64,000 nucleotides of DNA from the NCBI RefSeq assembly GCF_003355155.1, contig NZ_CP031320.1:4641367-4705366 (forward strand), read 5' to 3'. This document shows positions 25,608 through 33,596 of this stretch, in pieces. The translations under genes were made by a program, and so were the position numbers. Numbering within the stretch: position 1 is the first letter of the stretch; every line of letters begins with the position of its first letter. The notes beneath the pieces were generated by a model, which ran no database searches, was not told the origin of the DNA, and saw nothing but the letters and a program-made list of their open reading frames with translations. This DNA comes from Streptomyces armeniacus. Its GTDB lineage: Bacteria; Actinomycetota; Actinomycetes; Streptomycetales; Streptomycetaceae.

Positions 25608-26818
25608 CTGTCGCCGATCAGCTGGGCACGGGGGCGTCCTTCGGTCGGGCCCGCAACGGGCGCAGCGCGCGCGGCCGCGCCAAAGCCGTCGCACAGGGCG
25701 ACATCCCCACCTACGAGCTGGTTCGCCTCCCCCTGCACGAGGTATCCCCCACCCCGTTGAACCCGCGCCGGAACTTCGGCACGGCCGAGGACATGACGCG
25801 CTTCGGGGAGGAGCTCCGCCACGCGCAGCTCGCCGCTTGCGTCGCGGTCACCGCCGACGCGTACCTGACCCTGTGGCCAGAGCACCGCGAGAAGATCGGT
25901 GACGTCGCGCACGTACTCGTCAACGGCGAGCGCCGCTTCCGCAGCGCCCTCCACGTCGGCCTGGACGGGCTGGACTTCGTCGTCCGGGATGATCTGGCGG
26001 CCACGAGGGAGGATTTCATCGACCACCTGCTCAAGGAGAACCTTGAGAGGGAGGACTTCGATGTGATCGAGCGGGCCCGCGGCGTGCAGCAAATGGTCGA
26101 GGTCTGCGAGCAGGACGATCCGTCCGGGGCCCGGGCACGCGCGGCCCGGCGGCTCCAGCGCGACAGGTCCTGGGTCACCAACCAGTTGGCGCTTCTCCGT
26201 CTGCCACTCGAGATCCAGGTGATGCTCAGCAAAGGCGAGCTACCCGAGCGGGACGGGCGGCTACTCGCCCGGTACGCGAAGGACCAACCGGATCTAGACG
26301 CGGCCGCGCTGCTGGCCCATCACGAGGCCGTCAAGGCGCAGAGCGCCGAGGAGAAGGCCCGTGAGCGCGCCCTGCTGCAGGCGGCGAAGCAGCAGGGGGT
26401 GTTGTCCGCGGACAACACGAGCGCGCCTCCAGCGATGGCCCCGAGTACGGAGGCGAGTGGGGGAGACGTGGCCGGGTCGGTGTTGTCCGTGGACAACACC
26501 GACCCGGCCGCCGCGGCGGACAGCGGGCCGATTCCAGCACCCGCCGCGGCTGGCCAGCAGCAGAGCAATGCCACGAAGCCGTCCGAAGCCTCGGACCCGG
26601 CATCCGCGTTGTCCGCGGACAACGACACGGCCAAGTCTGTACCCAAAGTTCCTGCTCAGAACCCTGGCGACGGCGCGGAAGGCATTTCCGACGACGTCCA
26701 GCAGCAGCTGGTGCGTGCTGGCCGCGGAGACATCGACGTGCTCGCGGATGCACTGGGTCAGAACCTCCAGCGAGACAAGCTGGAGCGCCTGGTGGAGCAG
26801 CTCCGGTCGTGGCTGTGA
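25604..26818 (+). CDS. parB: ParB-type centromere-binding protein with embedded palindromes
   Basis: The 404-residue ParB has the N-terminal domain (VRLPLHEVSPTPLNPRRNFG, HVLVNGERRFRSALHVGL) and NLEREDFDVIERARGVQQMVE. The HTH region is RLQRDRSWVTNQLALLRLP. The GERRFRSA box serves as the CTP-binding arginine motif. Residues 260-340 form a low-complexity linker in which LSADN, LSVDN and LSADN are each encoded by a palindrome. The C-terminal 60 residues would dimerise. It is translationally coupled to parA and ends before a bidirectional terminator. Confidence 0.9.
   Translation: MTVADQLGTGASFGRARNGRSARGRAKAVAQGDIPTYELVRLPLHEVSPTPLNPRRNFGTAEDMTRFGEELRHAQLAACVAVTADAYLTLWPEHREKIGDVAHVLVNGERRFRSALHVGLDGLDFVVRDDLAATREDFIDHLLKENLEREDFDVIERARGVQQMVEVCEQDDPSGARARAARRLQRDRSWVTNQLALLRLPLEIQVMLSKGELPERDGRLLARYAKDQPDLDAAALLAHHEAVKAQSAEEKARERALLQAAKQQGVLSADNTSAPPAMAPSTEASGGDVAGSVLSVDNTDPAAAADSGPIPAPAAAGQQQSNATKPSEASDPASALSADNDTAKSVPKVPAQNPGDGAEGISDDVQQQLVRAGRGDIDVLADALGQNLQRDKLERLVEQLRSWL
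26399..26418. promoter_or_regulatory. Candidate parS site 1 inside parB
   Basis: GTGTTGTCCGCGGACAACAC is a perfect 20-bp palindrome in the linker region of parB and shares its core with sites 2 and 3. The TTG leucine codon used here is rare in Streptomyces, suggesting selection on DNA rather than protein. Confidence 0.7.
26470..26509. promoter_or_regulatory. Candidate parS site 2 inside parB, 40-bp near-palindrome
   Basis: Perfect 19-bp arms (26470-26488 and 26491-26509) flank a 2-bp centre. The inner part, TGTTGTCC/GGACAACA, repeats the core of sites 1 and 3. Outer arms GGCCGGGTCGG/CCGACCCGGCC extend it well beyond the other sites. Confidence 0.75.
26607..26624. promoter_or_regulatory. Candidate parS site 3 inside parB
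   Basis: CGTTGTCCGCGGACAACG is a perfect 18-bp palindrome carrying the same 16-bp core as site 1. Centres of the three sites are about 81 and 126 bp apart. Confidence 0.7.
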
Positions 26819-26874
26819 GCGCGAGGGGGCGTTAACGCCGTTAATACCCCCTCCACCATGCCGTCAGAACGCAA

Positions 26875-26916
26875 AAAGGCCCTGCCCCCCGGTGGAGACC
26901 GGGGGGCAGGGCCTTT
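26875..26916. terminator. Strong bidirectional terminator after parB
   Basis: Perfect 19-bp arms at 26875-26893 and 26898-26916 enclose the loop GGAG. The stem starts AAAGGCCCTG and ends CAGGGCCTTT, giving short A/T runs on both sides. It separates parAB (plus) from the convergent RapZ-C/HIT gene (minus). Confidence 0.92.
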
Positions 26917-27009
26917 CGCTTCGGCGACCGTCATCTGGCGGCTTGCATGCGGGGCAGGGCGCCCAACTCGCGGGGCCCAGGGCGGAGTGCTGCGAGGGCA
27001 TGGTGGTCG

Positions 27010-27885
27010 TCACGCGGGTCGTCGTTCTCCCAGACCTCCCTCAAGTCGCTGATCGCGTCGGGGTTGCCTCGCCGACCCACGGCCCGGAGACGGTGAACAC
27101 CGGCACGGTGTCACGGTCCTCTTTTCGCGGGCGGGGTGGGTCCAGGGGAGGGCGAGGCCATCGCCAGCGGTGCGGGGGACCAGATGTCCGTGGAGGTGCC
27201 ACACCGTCTGTGTGGCTGCCTCACCGCAGGAAGTGAGGTAGTTCCACTGACCGCCCAGCTGCTGCGCGAGTTCGGCGGCACGTAGTTGCACGGTGGCCGA
27301 GACGACCGGGTCGATGGTGAAGTCCGTGACGTGGGCCTTGGGCAGGACCAGGAGGTGGCCATCGGTGCAGCCGCCGCTGCGGGGAACGATCGCGAGGGCG
27401 TCGCCCCACTCGTGGACGATGGTCGCCGGGGCGCCGTCGTGGACGATGGCGCAGAACGGGCAGTCGGGCCGGGGATGTTTGCGGGGGACCGGCGGCCGGT
27501 TGATGTGGTGGTGGGTGACCGTGACGGTGGCGCCGGCCTCTTGCATGCGCCGCCCGATCGCGTCGGCAACGGCCGGTGCCCGGTGGCGGCCGTACCAGCA
27601 GTTCACCAGCAGCTGGACCGGGCGGCGGTTGGCGGCGGCGCGGAGGGCGGTGAGTGCGTGGACGGCGTCGTCGACGATGCGGGCCGCGCCCGGCGTCGTC
27701 AGGACGTAATCGCGTACCCCTGCATCCTGCCCGGTCTGGCGGGCGACGACGTCGGCCATAGCAGGGTCGTCGGGTGGGTTGAGGAGCTGGTTGGTGAGGT
27801 TGATGGCGAGGACGGCGGCGCGGTAGCGCGGTTGTGGCGGGTCCTGCCAGCGGGCGCCGAAGCTGTCGATGAACACGTCGTACAC
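27010..27885 (-). CDS. RapZ C-terminal-like domain fused to a HIT-family domain
   Basis: GTG 27885 is 6 bp behind CTGGAGG. Of 291 residues, about 1-130 resemble the RapZ C-terminal RNA-binding domain, with VNCWYGRHRAPAVADAIGRRMQEAGA in the position of its CxxGxHRSV motif. Residues 135-245 form a HIT domain: DCPFCAIVHDG with zinc-type cysteines, HEWGDALAIVP, GHLLVLPKAHVTDF and the catalytic HLHGH at 230-234. HIT proteins hydrolyse nucleotide adducts such as AMP-linked ends. It is third in a minus-strand set with a kinase-like ATPase and a methylase. A nucleic-acid end-processing role is possible but unproven. Confidence 0.75.
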   Translation of the reverse strand: MYDVFIDSFGARWQDPPQPRYRAAVLAINLTNQLLNPPDDPAMADVVARQTGQDAGVRDYVLTTPGAARIVDDAVHALTALRAAANRRPVQLLVNCWYGRHRAPAVADAIGRRMQEAGATVTVTHHHINRPPVPRKHPRPDCPFCAIVHDGAPATIVHEWGDALAIVPRSGGCTDGHLLVLPKAHVTDFTIDPVVSATVQLRAAELAQQLGGQWNYLTSCGEAATQTVWHLHGHLVPRTAGDGLALPWTHPAREKRTVTPCRCSPSPGRGSARQPRRDQRLEGGLGERRPA

Positions 27886-27909
27886 GAGAACCTCCAGGAG
27901 TGAGAGAGG

Positions 27910-27936
27910 AGCGGCCCGCCCTTGTGGCGGGCCGCT
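27910..27936 (-). terminator. Hairpin between kinase-like and RapZ-C/HIT genes
   Basis: AGCGGCCCGCC and GGCGGGCCGCT form a perfect 11-bp stem with a 5-base loop, just upstream of the RapZ-C/HIT start. It would partly separate the two genes. Confidence 0.7.
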
Positions 27937-28001
27937 CGCGGCGTCTGGTTTCGGATCGGTCCTACCGGGCCCGGGTAGCCCGCTGGCGCTCGGCGAGGGA
28001 G

Positions 28002-28850
28002 TCAGGCGGATTGCCAGTCGGGGGTGTCGCAGCTTTGGCAAAACGGCTCGTCGGGTGCCTGTCCGCGGTAGACGTCCAGCAGGTCGCGGGCGCCGTTGAC
28101 CTTCACCCACACCGGACTGCCGCAGTCCTCGCAGGGTTCGCTGTCGAGGCGGGCCTGCCAGTGGTGGTCGAAGACGTCTCCGTCTTCTGACCAGCGCACG
28201 GCCAGTTGCCGTCCGGCGACGGTGAACGCGCCGGTGGAGCCCGAACTGTCGGAGTCGAAGGCGAAGGCCCGGGCGAGGTCTGGGCCGAAGGCGGCGCGGA
28301 CCTCTGCGAGCGGGTCGAAGCCAGCGGCCACGGAACGGGCCAGCAGCAGGTGGAGTAGGTCGAGGTCGGCGGCGTCGCGGACCTCGTCGAAGCCTTCGCT
28401 GAGCAGCTGCTCGGCGAAAGGGACACCGGCTCGCTGCCAGGCGATCGTCTCCGTCGGTACCTGCCGGTTGGCGGGCCGCGCGTTCTGCCGCTCCTGGCAC
28501 GTCTCCAGCGGCGTGCGCACGGCGATCGCCACAGCCAGCATGCCGTGCCGGTGGGCACGCTCCAGCAGCCGGGCCCGTACGGCCAGTTCGGTGTTCGTGC
28601 TGTCCACCAGCGTCGGCAGCCGGCGGGCCAAGCGGCCGGAGAGCGCCGCGTCGAAGACGGCGACCGCGTCGCGGGTACTGGCCTGGGCGCCGGCGTCGTC
28701 GGCTACTTGCTCGCGGAAGTCGTCCAGGGACAGGCGCCAGGTGCGGGGGAAGGCGGCCGCGATGTTGGTCTTGCCGCTTCCGGCCGGTCCGATCAGCACG
28801 TAGAGGCCGGGTTCCGGCAGACCGAGCGCGGCGAGGAGTTGCTGGTTCAC
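28002..28850 (-). CDS. Polynucleotide-kinase-like P-loop ATPase with C-terminal zinc ribbon
   Basis: I chose GTG 28850 (AAGGG upstream); ATG 28865 is an alternative. Of 282 residues, 21-28 are Walker A GPAGSGKT. The order P-loop, RLSLDDFREQVADDAG, LVDSTNTEL, AIAVRTPLETCQERQNARPANRQVP (lid) matches T4 Pnkp/zeta-like kinases. After a ~70-residue linker with TGAFTVAGRQLAVRWSEDG come two Cys pairs (CEDC, CQSC) forming a probable zinc ribbon. It may phosphorylate nucleic-acid ends or a small molecule. It lies between the methylase and HIT genes. Confidence 0.75.
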   Translation of the reverse strand: MNQQLLAALGLPEPGLYVLIGPAGSGKTNIAAAFPRTWRLSLDDFREQVADDAGAQASTRDAVAVFDAALSGRLARRLPTLVDSTNTELAVRARLLERAHRHGMLAVAIAVRTPLETCQERQNARPANRQVPTETIAWQRAGVPFAEQLLSEGFDEVRDAADLDLLHLLLARSVAAGFDPLAEVRAAFGPDLARAFAFDSDSSGSTGAFTVAGRQLAVRWSEDGDVFDHHWQARLDSEPCEDCGSPVWVKVNGARDLLDVYRGQAPDEPFCQSCDTPDWQSA

Positions 28851-28893
28851 GGGTGTGCCCTTCATGGAGGTTGGGTGTGGGCCCGCCGCATGC

Positions 28894-30126
28894 TCACTGG
28901 CCGGCTGGGCTCAGGAGTTGCTCGATCTGCCGGAATTTCTCGTCGCGGGTGCCGGTGACGGTCGCATGCTTTACCTCGGCGGTGATCTGGCGCTGCGGCC
29001 CGCGGCAGCGGGTGAACACCGCGGCGCACAGGGGCAGCGTGACGCCGGGGAAGAGGCGGGTGGGGCCGGGCGGTGCTTTGCCCTCGGGCGTCAGGTTGAT
29101 GATGGCCCCGCGGTCGGCGGATTGGCGTATGAAGGCGCGCATCCCGTCGAAGGTGGGGCTGGTCAGCCAAGGGCTCGGGGTGATGAACGCGACGGACGCG
29201 GTGGCCAGGCGGGTCTCGAATGCCCGCCACAGCGCCCAGCGCCAGAAGTAGATGTACAGGTTGGACATGAGGCCGTCGGTGCGGCCGTGGCCGGGGATGC
29301 GGAACTCGTCCAGGCTGGGCCGGTGCAGCTCGTCGGCGGTGCGCCGGTGTCCCGGCTTCGGGCGGCGGGCTTCGATCCAGGGGGCGGCACCTTTCGCCTT
29401 GTCCTTGTAGGGCGGGTTGCCCACGATCGCCAGCGGGCCGGTGGAGTTGAGCCGGGCGGTCAGGGCGGGGGGCAGGTCGCCGGCGAGCGCGTTGCCAACG
29501 ATGATGTTGTCGTCGAGCCAGCCGATCGGCGTGAGGCCGCTGGTCTCCAGCCAGCAGGCGGACTTGGCGAGGTCGACAGCGACGGGGTCGGTGTCGATGC
29601 CGTACACGCAGGACTTCAGGACGTCCGGCATGACGGCCTGGACGGTCAGCGGCGCCGGACGGTTTGTGCCGTACAGCAGCGCGGTGTACGCGGCGGCCAG
29701 CAGACGTGCGGCCGCCACCAGGAACACCCCGCCGCCGACGGCCGGGTCGAGGACCGTCACCGCCAGGACGTCGCCGGGGTTGTCCTCCAGGTACAGGTCG
29801 GTGACCTCGCTCAGTGCGGCACGGGTCAGCGGCTGCGCGAGCTCGGGAGGCGTGTACCAGCTGCCGGAGGCGCTGCGGTCCTCGGCGGCGAGGAGCTGTT
29901 CGTGGAGGCTGCCGAGTTCCGGGGCGCCCCAGGTGGCGAGGTCTCCGAGGTCGGTGAGGAGCTTCGTTACGCGCTCCGCGGTGTCGACGGGTAGCTCTAC
30001 GTGCCAGGGCTGCGGGTAGTTGCGGGCGGCGGCGGCCGCGTTGACGGCCAGCCGCATGATGTGTCGGTGGCCGTCGGCGCCGGGGGCTTCGGCGACGATC
30101 GCCTCAAGGGCGGTAGAGAGGCTCAT
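28894..30126 (-). CDS. Orphan N6-adenine-specific DNA methyltransferase
   Basis: Motif I DPAVGGGVF (about residues 126-134), CVYGIDTDPVAVDLAKSACWL (SAM acidic loop) and motif IV GNPPY (about 235-239) identify a gamma-type adenine methylase. An SWYTPPELAQPLTRAAL start box precedes motif I. The 410-residue length leaves about 150 C-terminal residues for target recognition (SVAFITPSPWLTSPTFDGMRAF). No restriction nuclease gene is adjacent. It could protect the element from host restriction, regulate it epigenetically, or act with the two downstream genes. Confidence 0.85.
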   Translation of the reverse strand: MSLSTALEAIVAEAPGADGHRHIMRLAVNAAAAARNYPQPWHVELPVDTAERVTKLLTDLGDLATWGAPELGSLHEQLLAAEDRSASGSWYTPPELAQPLTRAALSEVTDLYLEDNPGDVLAVTVLDPAVGGGVFLVAAARLLAAAYTALLYGTNRPAPLTVQAVMPDVLKSCVYGIDTDPVAVDLAKSACWLETSGLTPIGWLDDNIIVGNALAGDLPPALTARLNSTGPLAIVGNPPYKDKAKGAAPWIEARRPKPGHRRTADELHRPSLDEFRIPGHGRTDGLMSNLYIYFWRWALWRAFETRLATASVAFITPSPWLTSPTFDGMRAFIRQSADRGAIINLTPEGKAPPGPTRLFPGVTLPLCAAVFTRCRGPQRQITAEVKHATVTGTRDEKFRQIEQLLSPAGQ

Positions 30127-30251
30127 GTGGGGTCCCGGGGCGGGTCGTCGGGTACGACGTGAAGCCGGTAGAGGTAGGTGTCGGAGAAGCCGAGCTCGAC
30201 AGCGATCGCGGTGACCGTCTCGTCGGCCGTACGGCGGCGGCTTCGCGGCAC
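30123..30251 (-). CDS. Possible small protein coupled to the methylase
   Basis: The reading frame ends with a stop overlapping the methylase ATG (ATGA). I place the start at GTG 30251 because a terminator-like hairpin lies further upstream at 30288-30323, making the longer 68-codon version unlikely. The 42 residues (TAIAVELGFSDTYLYRLHVV) include one HTH-like turn. It could be a real coupled peptide or a remnant of a larger regulator. Confidence 0.35.
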   Translation of the reverse strand: MPRSRRRTADETVTAIAVELGFSDTYLYRLHVVPDDPPRDPT

Positions 30252-30287
30252 GGGCTCGGGAGCGCGATGTTCGCGGTGGGAGGGTGC

Positions 30288-30323
30288 GCGCTCGCCGACC
30301 CAGCGTGCCGGGTCGGCGAGCGC
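30288..30323 (-). terminator. Hairpin terminator after gene 30344-30664
   Basis: GCGCTCGCCGACCC (30288-30301) and its reverse complement (30310-30323) form a perfect 14-bp stem with an 8-base loop. Confidence 0.75.
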
Positions 30324-30343
30324 ACGCACTGTGGGTTCCTGCT

Positions 30344-30664
30344 TCAGCTCTCAGGAGCGGGTGAGGGTGCGAGCCCGGTGCGTCGGCGTTGCTCGCGCCG
30401 AGCGGGGCGTGTGGACGGTGCCGGTCGGCGGCCGGTCGACGCGGTCTTGTGGCTGTCGCGGTGCCGGGTCTGCTCGGGCTGGGCCAGGGTGCGCAGTCCG
30501 TGGGGGGTGCCGACCGGGCCGCAGGCGCTGCATTGGACGCGGTACGAACGGTGGCCGGTGCAGCTGGACTGGGGGTTGCGCGGCCTTCCGGAGGGGTCGG
30601 TCGGGTGTTCGCACACGGTGCCGTCGGAGTGCAGTGGTTCGATCGCGATGCTGATACGGGCCAT
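30344..30664 (-). CDS. Unknown small basic protein with a zinc-ribbon-like start
   Basis: ATG 30664 follows AGGAGACC. The 106-residue protein begins MARISIAIEPLHSDGTVCEH, with Cys/His at 18-20 and YRVQCSACGPVGTP near 45, suggesting a small zinc site. The C-terminal half is Arg/Pro-rich and disordered. Comparable short proteins occur on Streptomyces integrative elements. Function is unknown. It ends in a strong hairpin. Confidence 0.55.
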   Translation of the reverse strand: MARISIAIEPLHSDGTVCEHPTDPSGRPRNPQSSCTGHRSYRVQCSACGPVGTPHGLRTLAQPEQTRHRDSHKTASTGRRPAPSTRPARREQRRRTGLAPSPAPES

Positions 30665-30805
30665 GGGCGGGGTCTCCTGTTCCGAGTTGGAGATTGGGTG
30701 GGGGTGGTGCTGGCTCGCTTCGTGCGGGCGCGGCTCCGGGTGGAGCGCGCTGTAGTAGGTGGTTCGGGGCCGCAGGGGTCCTTCGGCGCGGGGCGGATGC
30801 CGTCC

Positions 30806-31282
30806 TCAGGGGGCGCTGGGTGGCGGGCCGTCGCTCTCGAAGGCGGCGATGAGGTCGCCGATCGCGTCGGGATTGGCGGCTTCGCCGACCCACGTCCCGG
30901 CTGTGGTGAATACCGGGACGTGGTCGCGGTCGGCGTCGTATACGACGGCGTACGGGCCGTACCGGTCGAGGACCATGTCGTGCAGTTCCTGGAGCGGGGC
31001 GGTGGCCAGCACTTCCAGGGTGTCGACGGAGAGCCGGGCGGTGCTGGCTGTGCCGTCGGGCAGGAGGAGGTAGCCGGTGACGCGCAGCAGGTCGCCGGGA
31101 TGGATTTCGGTGAGCAGTGCGTGCGCGATGCGAGGGTCCCGGGTGGCGCAGACCCAGATCGACTCGTCCGCGACGTCGTCGGTGGGCGAGGCGATCAGGC
31201 GGAACCTGGCGGTGCCGTGGGTGGCGCCGGGGGAGGGGATGGCGTCGAGGTAGCCGTCGAGAGCGAGGGGTATGGCGTCCAT
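30806..31282 (-). CDS. Unknown 158-residue protein with OB-fold-like region
   Basis: ATG 31282 overlaps the stop of the Lsr2-like gene (TGATG), so they are coupled. The segment TARFRLIASPTDDVADESIWVCATRDPRIAHALLTEIHPGDLLRVTGYLLLPDG has the strand order of an OB fold with the GDxLRVTGYL pattern. The C-terminal half (LDRYGPYAVVYDADRDHVPVFTTAGTW) is separate. A DNA-binding or ssDNA-binding accessory role is plausible because it pairs with a DNA-binding protein. No close family is recognised. Confidence 0.65.
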   Translation of the reverse strand: MDAIPLALDGYLDAIPSPGATHGTARFRLIASPTDDVADESIWVCATRDPRIAHALLTEIHPGDLLRVTGYLLLPDGTASTARLSVDTLEVLATAPLQELHDMVLDRYGPYAVVYDADRDHVPVFTTAGTWVGEAANPDAIGDLIAAFESDGPPPSAP

Positions 31283-32049
31283 CAGCTGGCCGCCGCGGTC
31301 GGCGGCTGCTGGGCGGCCTCGTACGCTTCGACGACGTTCTTCGGGATCTTCCCGTGAGCGGCGACCTGGTATCCGTTGGCGCGGCCCCAGGCGCGGATCT
31401 CGTCCTGCTGCTCCTTGCTGCGCTTGGCGGCAGCCACCGGGGCGGCGGCCGTGGTGGCCGGGCGGCCACCGGTCTTCACGGCGCGCAATTTCTGCTGGGC
31501 CTTCTCCAGTTCGGCTTGGAGTTTGGCGACGCGTTCTTCGGCCTTGCGCTGTGCGTTCTCGGTGTCGCGGCGCTCGGCGAGTCCGGCGAGTTCCCTGCGG
31601 ATCCGGGCGGCCTTGTTGCGGATGACGGCGGTGGTGTGGTCTTCGGCCCAGGCGAGCAGCTGCTCGACGTCGGAGGCCGCCGGCACGGCGTCGGCCGCGG
31701 TCTGGTGGTCCTGGGCGTCGGCCAGTGCGGTGATCTGGTCCTCGGTCAGGCCGGTGGCCTCGGTGATCTGTGCTGCGGGGGTGTCGTCGTTGTACATGGA
31801 CAGCGCCACCGCTTCGATCGCGTTCGGGGTGGTCATGCGGGGTTCTCCTGTCTGGTTGAGGAGGGGGAACAAGGTGGTGAGTGTGTCGTCGTCGGTGGGC
31901 AGCCCGAGGTTGTCCAGGAGCAGCGTGAGGTCGGCTTTGCCGTGGGCGTGGCGTGCTGTGACTCGGGCCGCGGCGGCGAGTTGCTGGTCCGGGCTGGGGT
32001 CGAGGGGGAGTGATTCGGCTTCGAGGGCCTGCTGCCAGTCGGCGAACAT
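31282..32049 (-). CDS. Lsr2-type DNA-binding-domain protein with coiled coil
   Basis: The 255-residue frame ends with IRAWGRANGYQVAAHGKIPKNVVEAYEAA, the Lsr2/H-NS-like AT-hook-type DNA-binding domain. In front is a long coiled coil (VIRNKAARIRRELAGLAERRDTENAQRKAEERVAKLQAELEKAQQKLRAV). The first 70 residues are a separate helical part. An internal ATG at 31836 with a very good CAGGAG site could give a 184-residue form, so two products are possible. It probably acts as a xenogeneic silencer or nucleoid protein of the element. Confidence 0.8.
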   Translation of the reverse strand: MFADWQQALEAESLPLDPSPDQQLAAAARVTARHAHGKADLTLLLDNLGLPTDDDTLTTLFPLLNQTGEPRMTTPNAIEAVALSMYNDDTPAAQITEATGLTEDQITALADAQDHQTAADAVPAASDVEQLLAWAEDHTTAVIRNKAARIRRELAGLAERRDTENAQRKAEERVAKLQAELEKAQQKLRAVKTGGRPATTAAAPVAAAKRSKEQQDEIRAWGRANGYQVAAHGKIPKNVVEAYEAAQQPPTAAAS

Positions 32050-32052
32050 CGG

Positions 32053-32574
32053 CTACGCCACCGCCTCGGTGTTGAGGCCGGCCAGGAGCAGGCGCTGGTT
32101 GTGGGCTCGGCGGGCCGGGGTGAGGGGCTCGCGCCACGGCTCGTACGGGGCGGGTCGGCGGGGGATGAGTTCCATCTCGAGGGGGTCGAGGGCCCGCTCG
32201 CGGCCGGTGGGCTTCCACCGGCGCTCGCGGCGGTCCTGTTCGGCGACGACGGCGACCCAGTCCGCGCCGAGACGCTGGACGAGGCGCTTGCGCAGTCCGG
32301 TGCGCTGGCGGGCGGTGGTCGCGGCCCACACGCCGGTCGGTGTCCGGTCGGGGTTTGCCAGCGCCCACTTGAGGCAGTTCTTGACGATCGGGCAGCCGGA
32401 GCAGGCCCGGCGCGCCCTGGCGAGTGCCTTGTCCTTCGCCCTCTGGCCTGTGATGTCCTCGATGGCGAACAGCTCCGGGTCGTCCTGGCAGCGAGTCGGC
32501 GCATCGGTGCGGGGGAAGGGGATCCGGTTGTCGGCCTCAGCCATGGCCGGATGGGTGGTGCGGGTGTGGTTCAT
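32053..32574 (-). CDS. WhiB-family iron-sulfur regulator (first copy)
   Basis: This 173-residue protein has the four WhiB cysteines (CQDDPELF, then CSGCPIVKNC, spacing Cx2Cx5C) and the GVWAA turn. The N-terminal extension and an unusually long, Arg/Trp-rich C-terminus (LDPLEMELIPRRPAPYEPWREPL) set it apart from chromosomal WhiB/WblA types. WhiB proteins bind [4Fe-4S] and interact with sigma factor region 4. ATG 32574 follows GAGGTCACC. The Lsr2-like gene starts 3 bp after its stop, suggesting a transcriptional regulator operon. Confidence 0.88.
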   Translation of the reverse strand: MNHTRTTHPAMAEADNRIPFPRTDAPTRCQDDPELFAIEDITGQRAKDKALARARRACSGCPIVKNCLKWALANPDRTPTGVWAATTARQRTGLRKRLVQRLGADWVAVVAEQDRRERRWKPTGRERALDPLEMELIPRRPAPYEPWREPLTPARRAHNQRLLLAGLNTEAVA

Positions 32575-32791
32575 GAGGTGACCTCTGGTGAATGTGGGGG
32601 AGTTGGAGGAGGGCCTGGTCCACGAGGCGGGGCTGCGGCCGCCACGGTCCGGGCCCTCCGCTGTTCCCGGCCGGGGCGGCCCCGTTGGGGAGAGGTGGGC
32701 GCCGGGCGCTGCCCGGTAGAGGTACGGGCGGCGCTTTCCGCGCCCTGGTGGCAGTCGGCGAGCCGCGGGCTACCGTTGACCGCGTCTGCTC

Positions 32792-33469
32792 TTATGCCGC
32801 TCGTCCCCACGAGCTGGTGCCGGGTCGGCCGGCTCGGCGGCCGTTGATGGACGGCACCGTGGTGTGCGGCTTGGCTGCCAGGACCGCGCGGCCGGTGTGC
32901 TTGCCGTCGTAGAGGGCGGCGTCGGCGGCGCGCTGGAGCGTGGACAGGTCGCGGAGGCCGAGGATGTCCTGGGCGGCGGCGCCGATCGAGGCGGCGACGT
33001 CGACGGCCTGGTCGTCCTCGAGGAGGACCGGCGTGTGCAGCGTCCGCACCAGCTGCTCGAGATGGAGCTCGCGGTCGTCGTACGGCAGGGTCAGCACCGC
33101 GGCGAACTCGTCTCCGCCGAGTCGGCCGACGGCGGCTCGCGGACCGGCCCAGGCGGTGAGCCGGGAGGCGGTCGCGGCCAGTACGGCGTCGCCTGCGGCG
33201 TGCCCGTACAGGTCGTTGATCTCCTTGAGGTGGTCTTGGTCGACCATGACCACGAGGGCGTCGTTGCCGTGGCGGGCGAGGATGCGCCGGGCTCGGGCGG
33301 TGTAGGCGTCGCGCCGCAGGAGTCCGGTGAGCGGGTCCGTCCTGGCGGCGGCCAGACGCCGGTGCAGCACCGCGGCGTGTGCGGCCCAGCCGGTCAACGG
33401 CAGGACGGCGGTGGTGAGTAAGAGGGCGCGCTGCCCGATCCGGGCCTGAACGCGGGAGTTGGAGGCCAT
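32792..33469 (-). CDS. Diguanylate cyclase (GGDEF-domain protein)
   Basis: One N-terminal hydrophobic stretch (ALLLTTAVLPLTGWAAHAAVL) precedes a GGDEF domain: DPLTGLLRRDAYTARA, VDQDHLKEINDLYGHAAGDAVL and the signature RLGGDEF (about residues 117-122), then SIGAA and AADAALYDGKHTGR. The sequence before GGDEF (PRAAVG) lacks the RxxD inhibitory site, so c-di-GMP feedback may be absent. It should make c-di-GMP, which in Streptomyces acts through BldD to delay sporulation. ATG 33469 has GGAG upstream. Confidence 0.88.
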   Translation of the reverse strand: MASNSRVQARIGQRALLLTTAVLPLTGWAAHAAVLHRRLAAARTDPLTGLLRRDAYTARARRILARHGNDALVVMVDQDHLKEINDLYGHAAGDAVLAATASRLTAWAGPRAAVGRLGGDEFAAVLTLPYDDRELHLEQLVRTLHTPVLLEDDQAVDVAASIGAAAQDILGLRDLSTLQRAADAALYDGKHTGRAVLAAKPHTTVPSINGRRAGRPGTSSWGRAA

Positions 33470-33566
33470 ACTGGTTCTCCGTCTCGTCTCGTACGGGATG
33501 GGTGGGCCCGGGAGCAGCCGTCGAAGCCGGCAAGCAGAAGAGCGGCTGTCCCGGGTTATTGCAGTT

Positions 33567-33596
33567 CGAGGCTCCGCGCCCTGGCGCGGAGCCTCG
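33567..33596. terminator. Perfect 14-bp hairpin
   Basis: CGAGGCTCCGCGCC (33567-33580) and its reverse complement (33583-33596) are separated by 2 bases. It lies in the 250-bp gap between the unknown gene at 33718 and the diguanylate cyclase gene. The rest of that gap shows no gene. Confidence 0.8.

Noticed and set aside
26399..26624. The parB palindromes as a CRISPR-like or simple repeat array
   Set aside because: Only three copies with unequal spacing, inside a coding frame. Centromere sites are more plausible.
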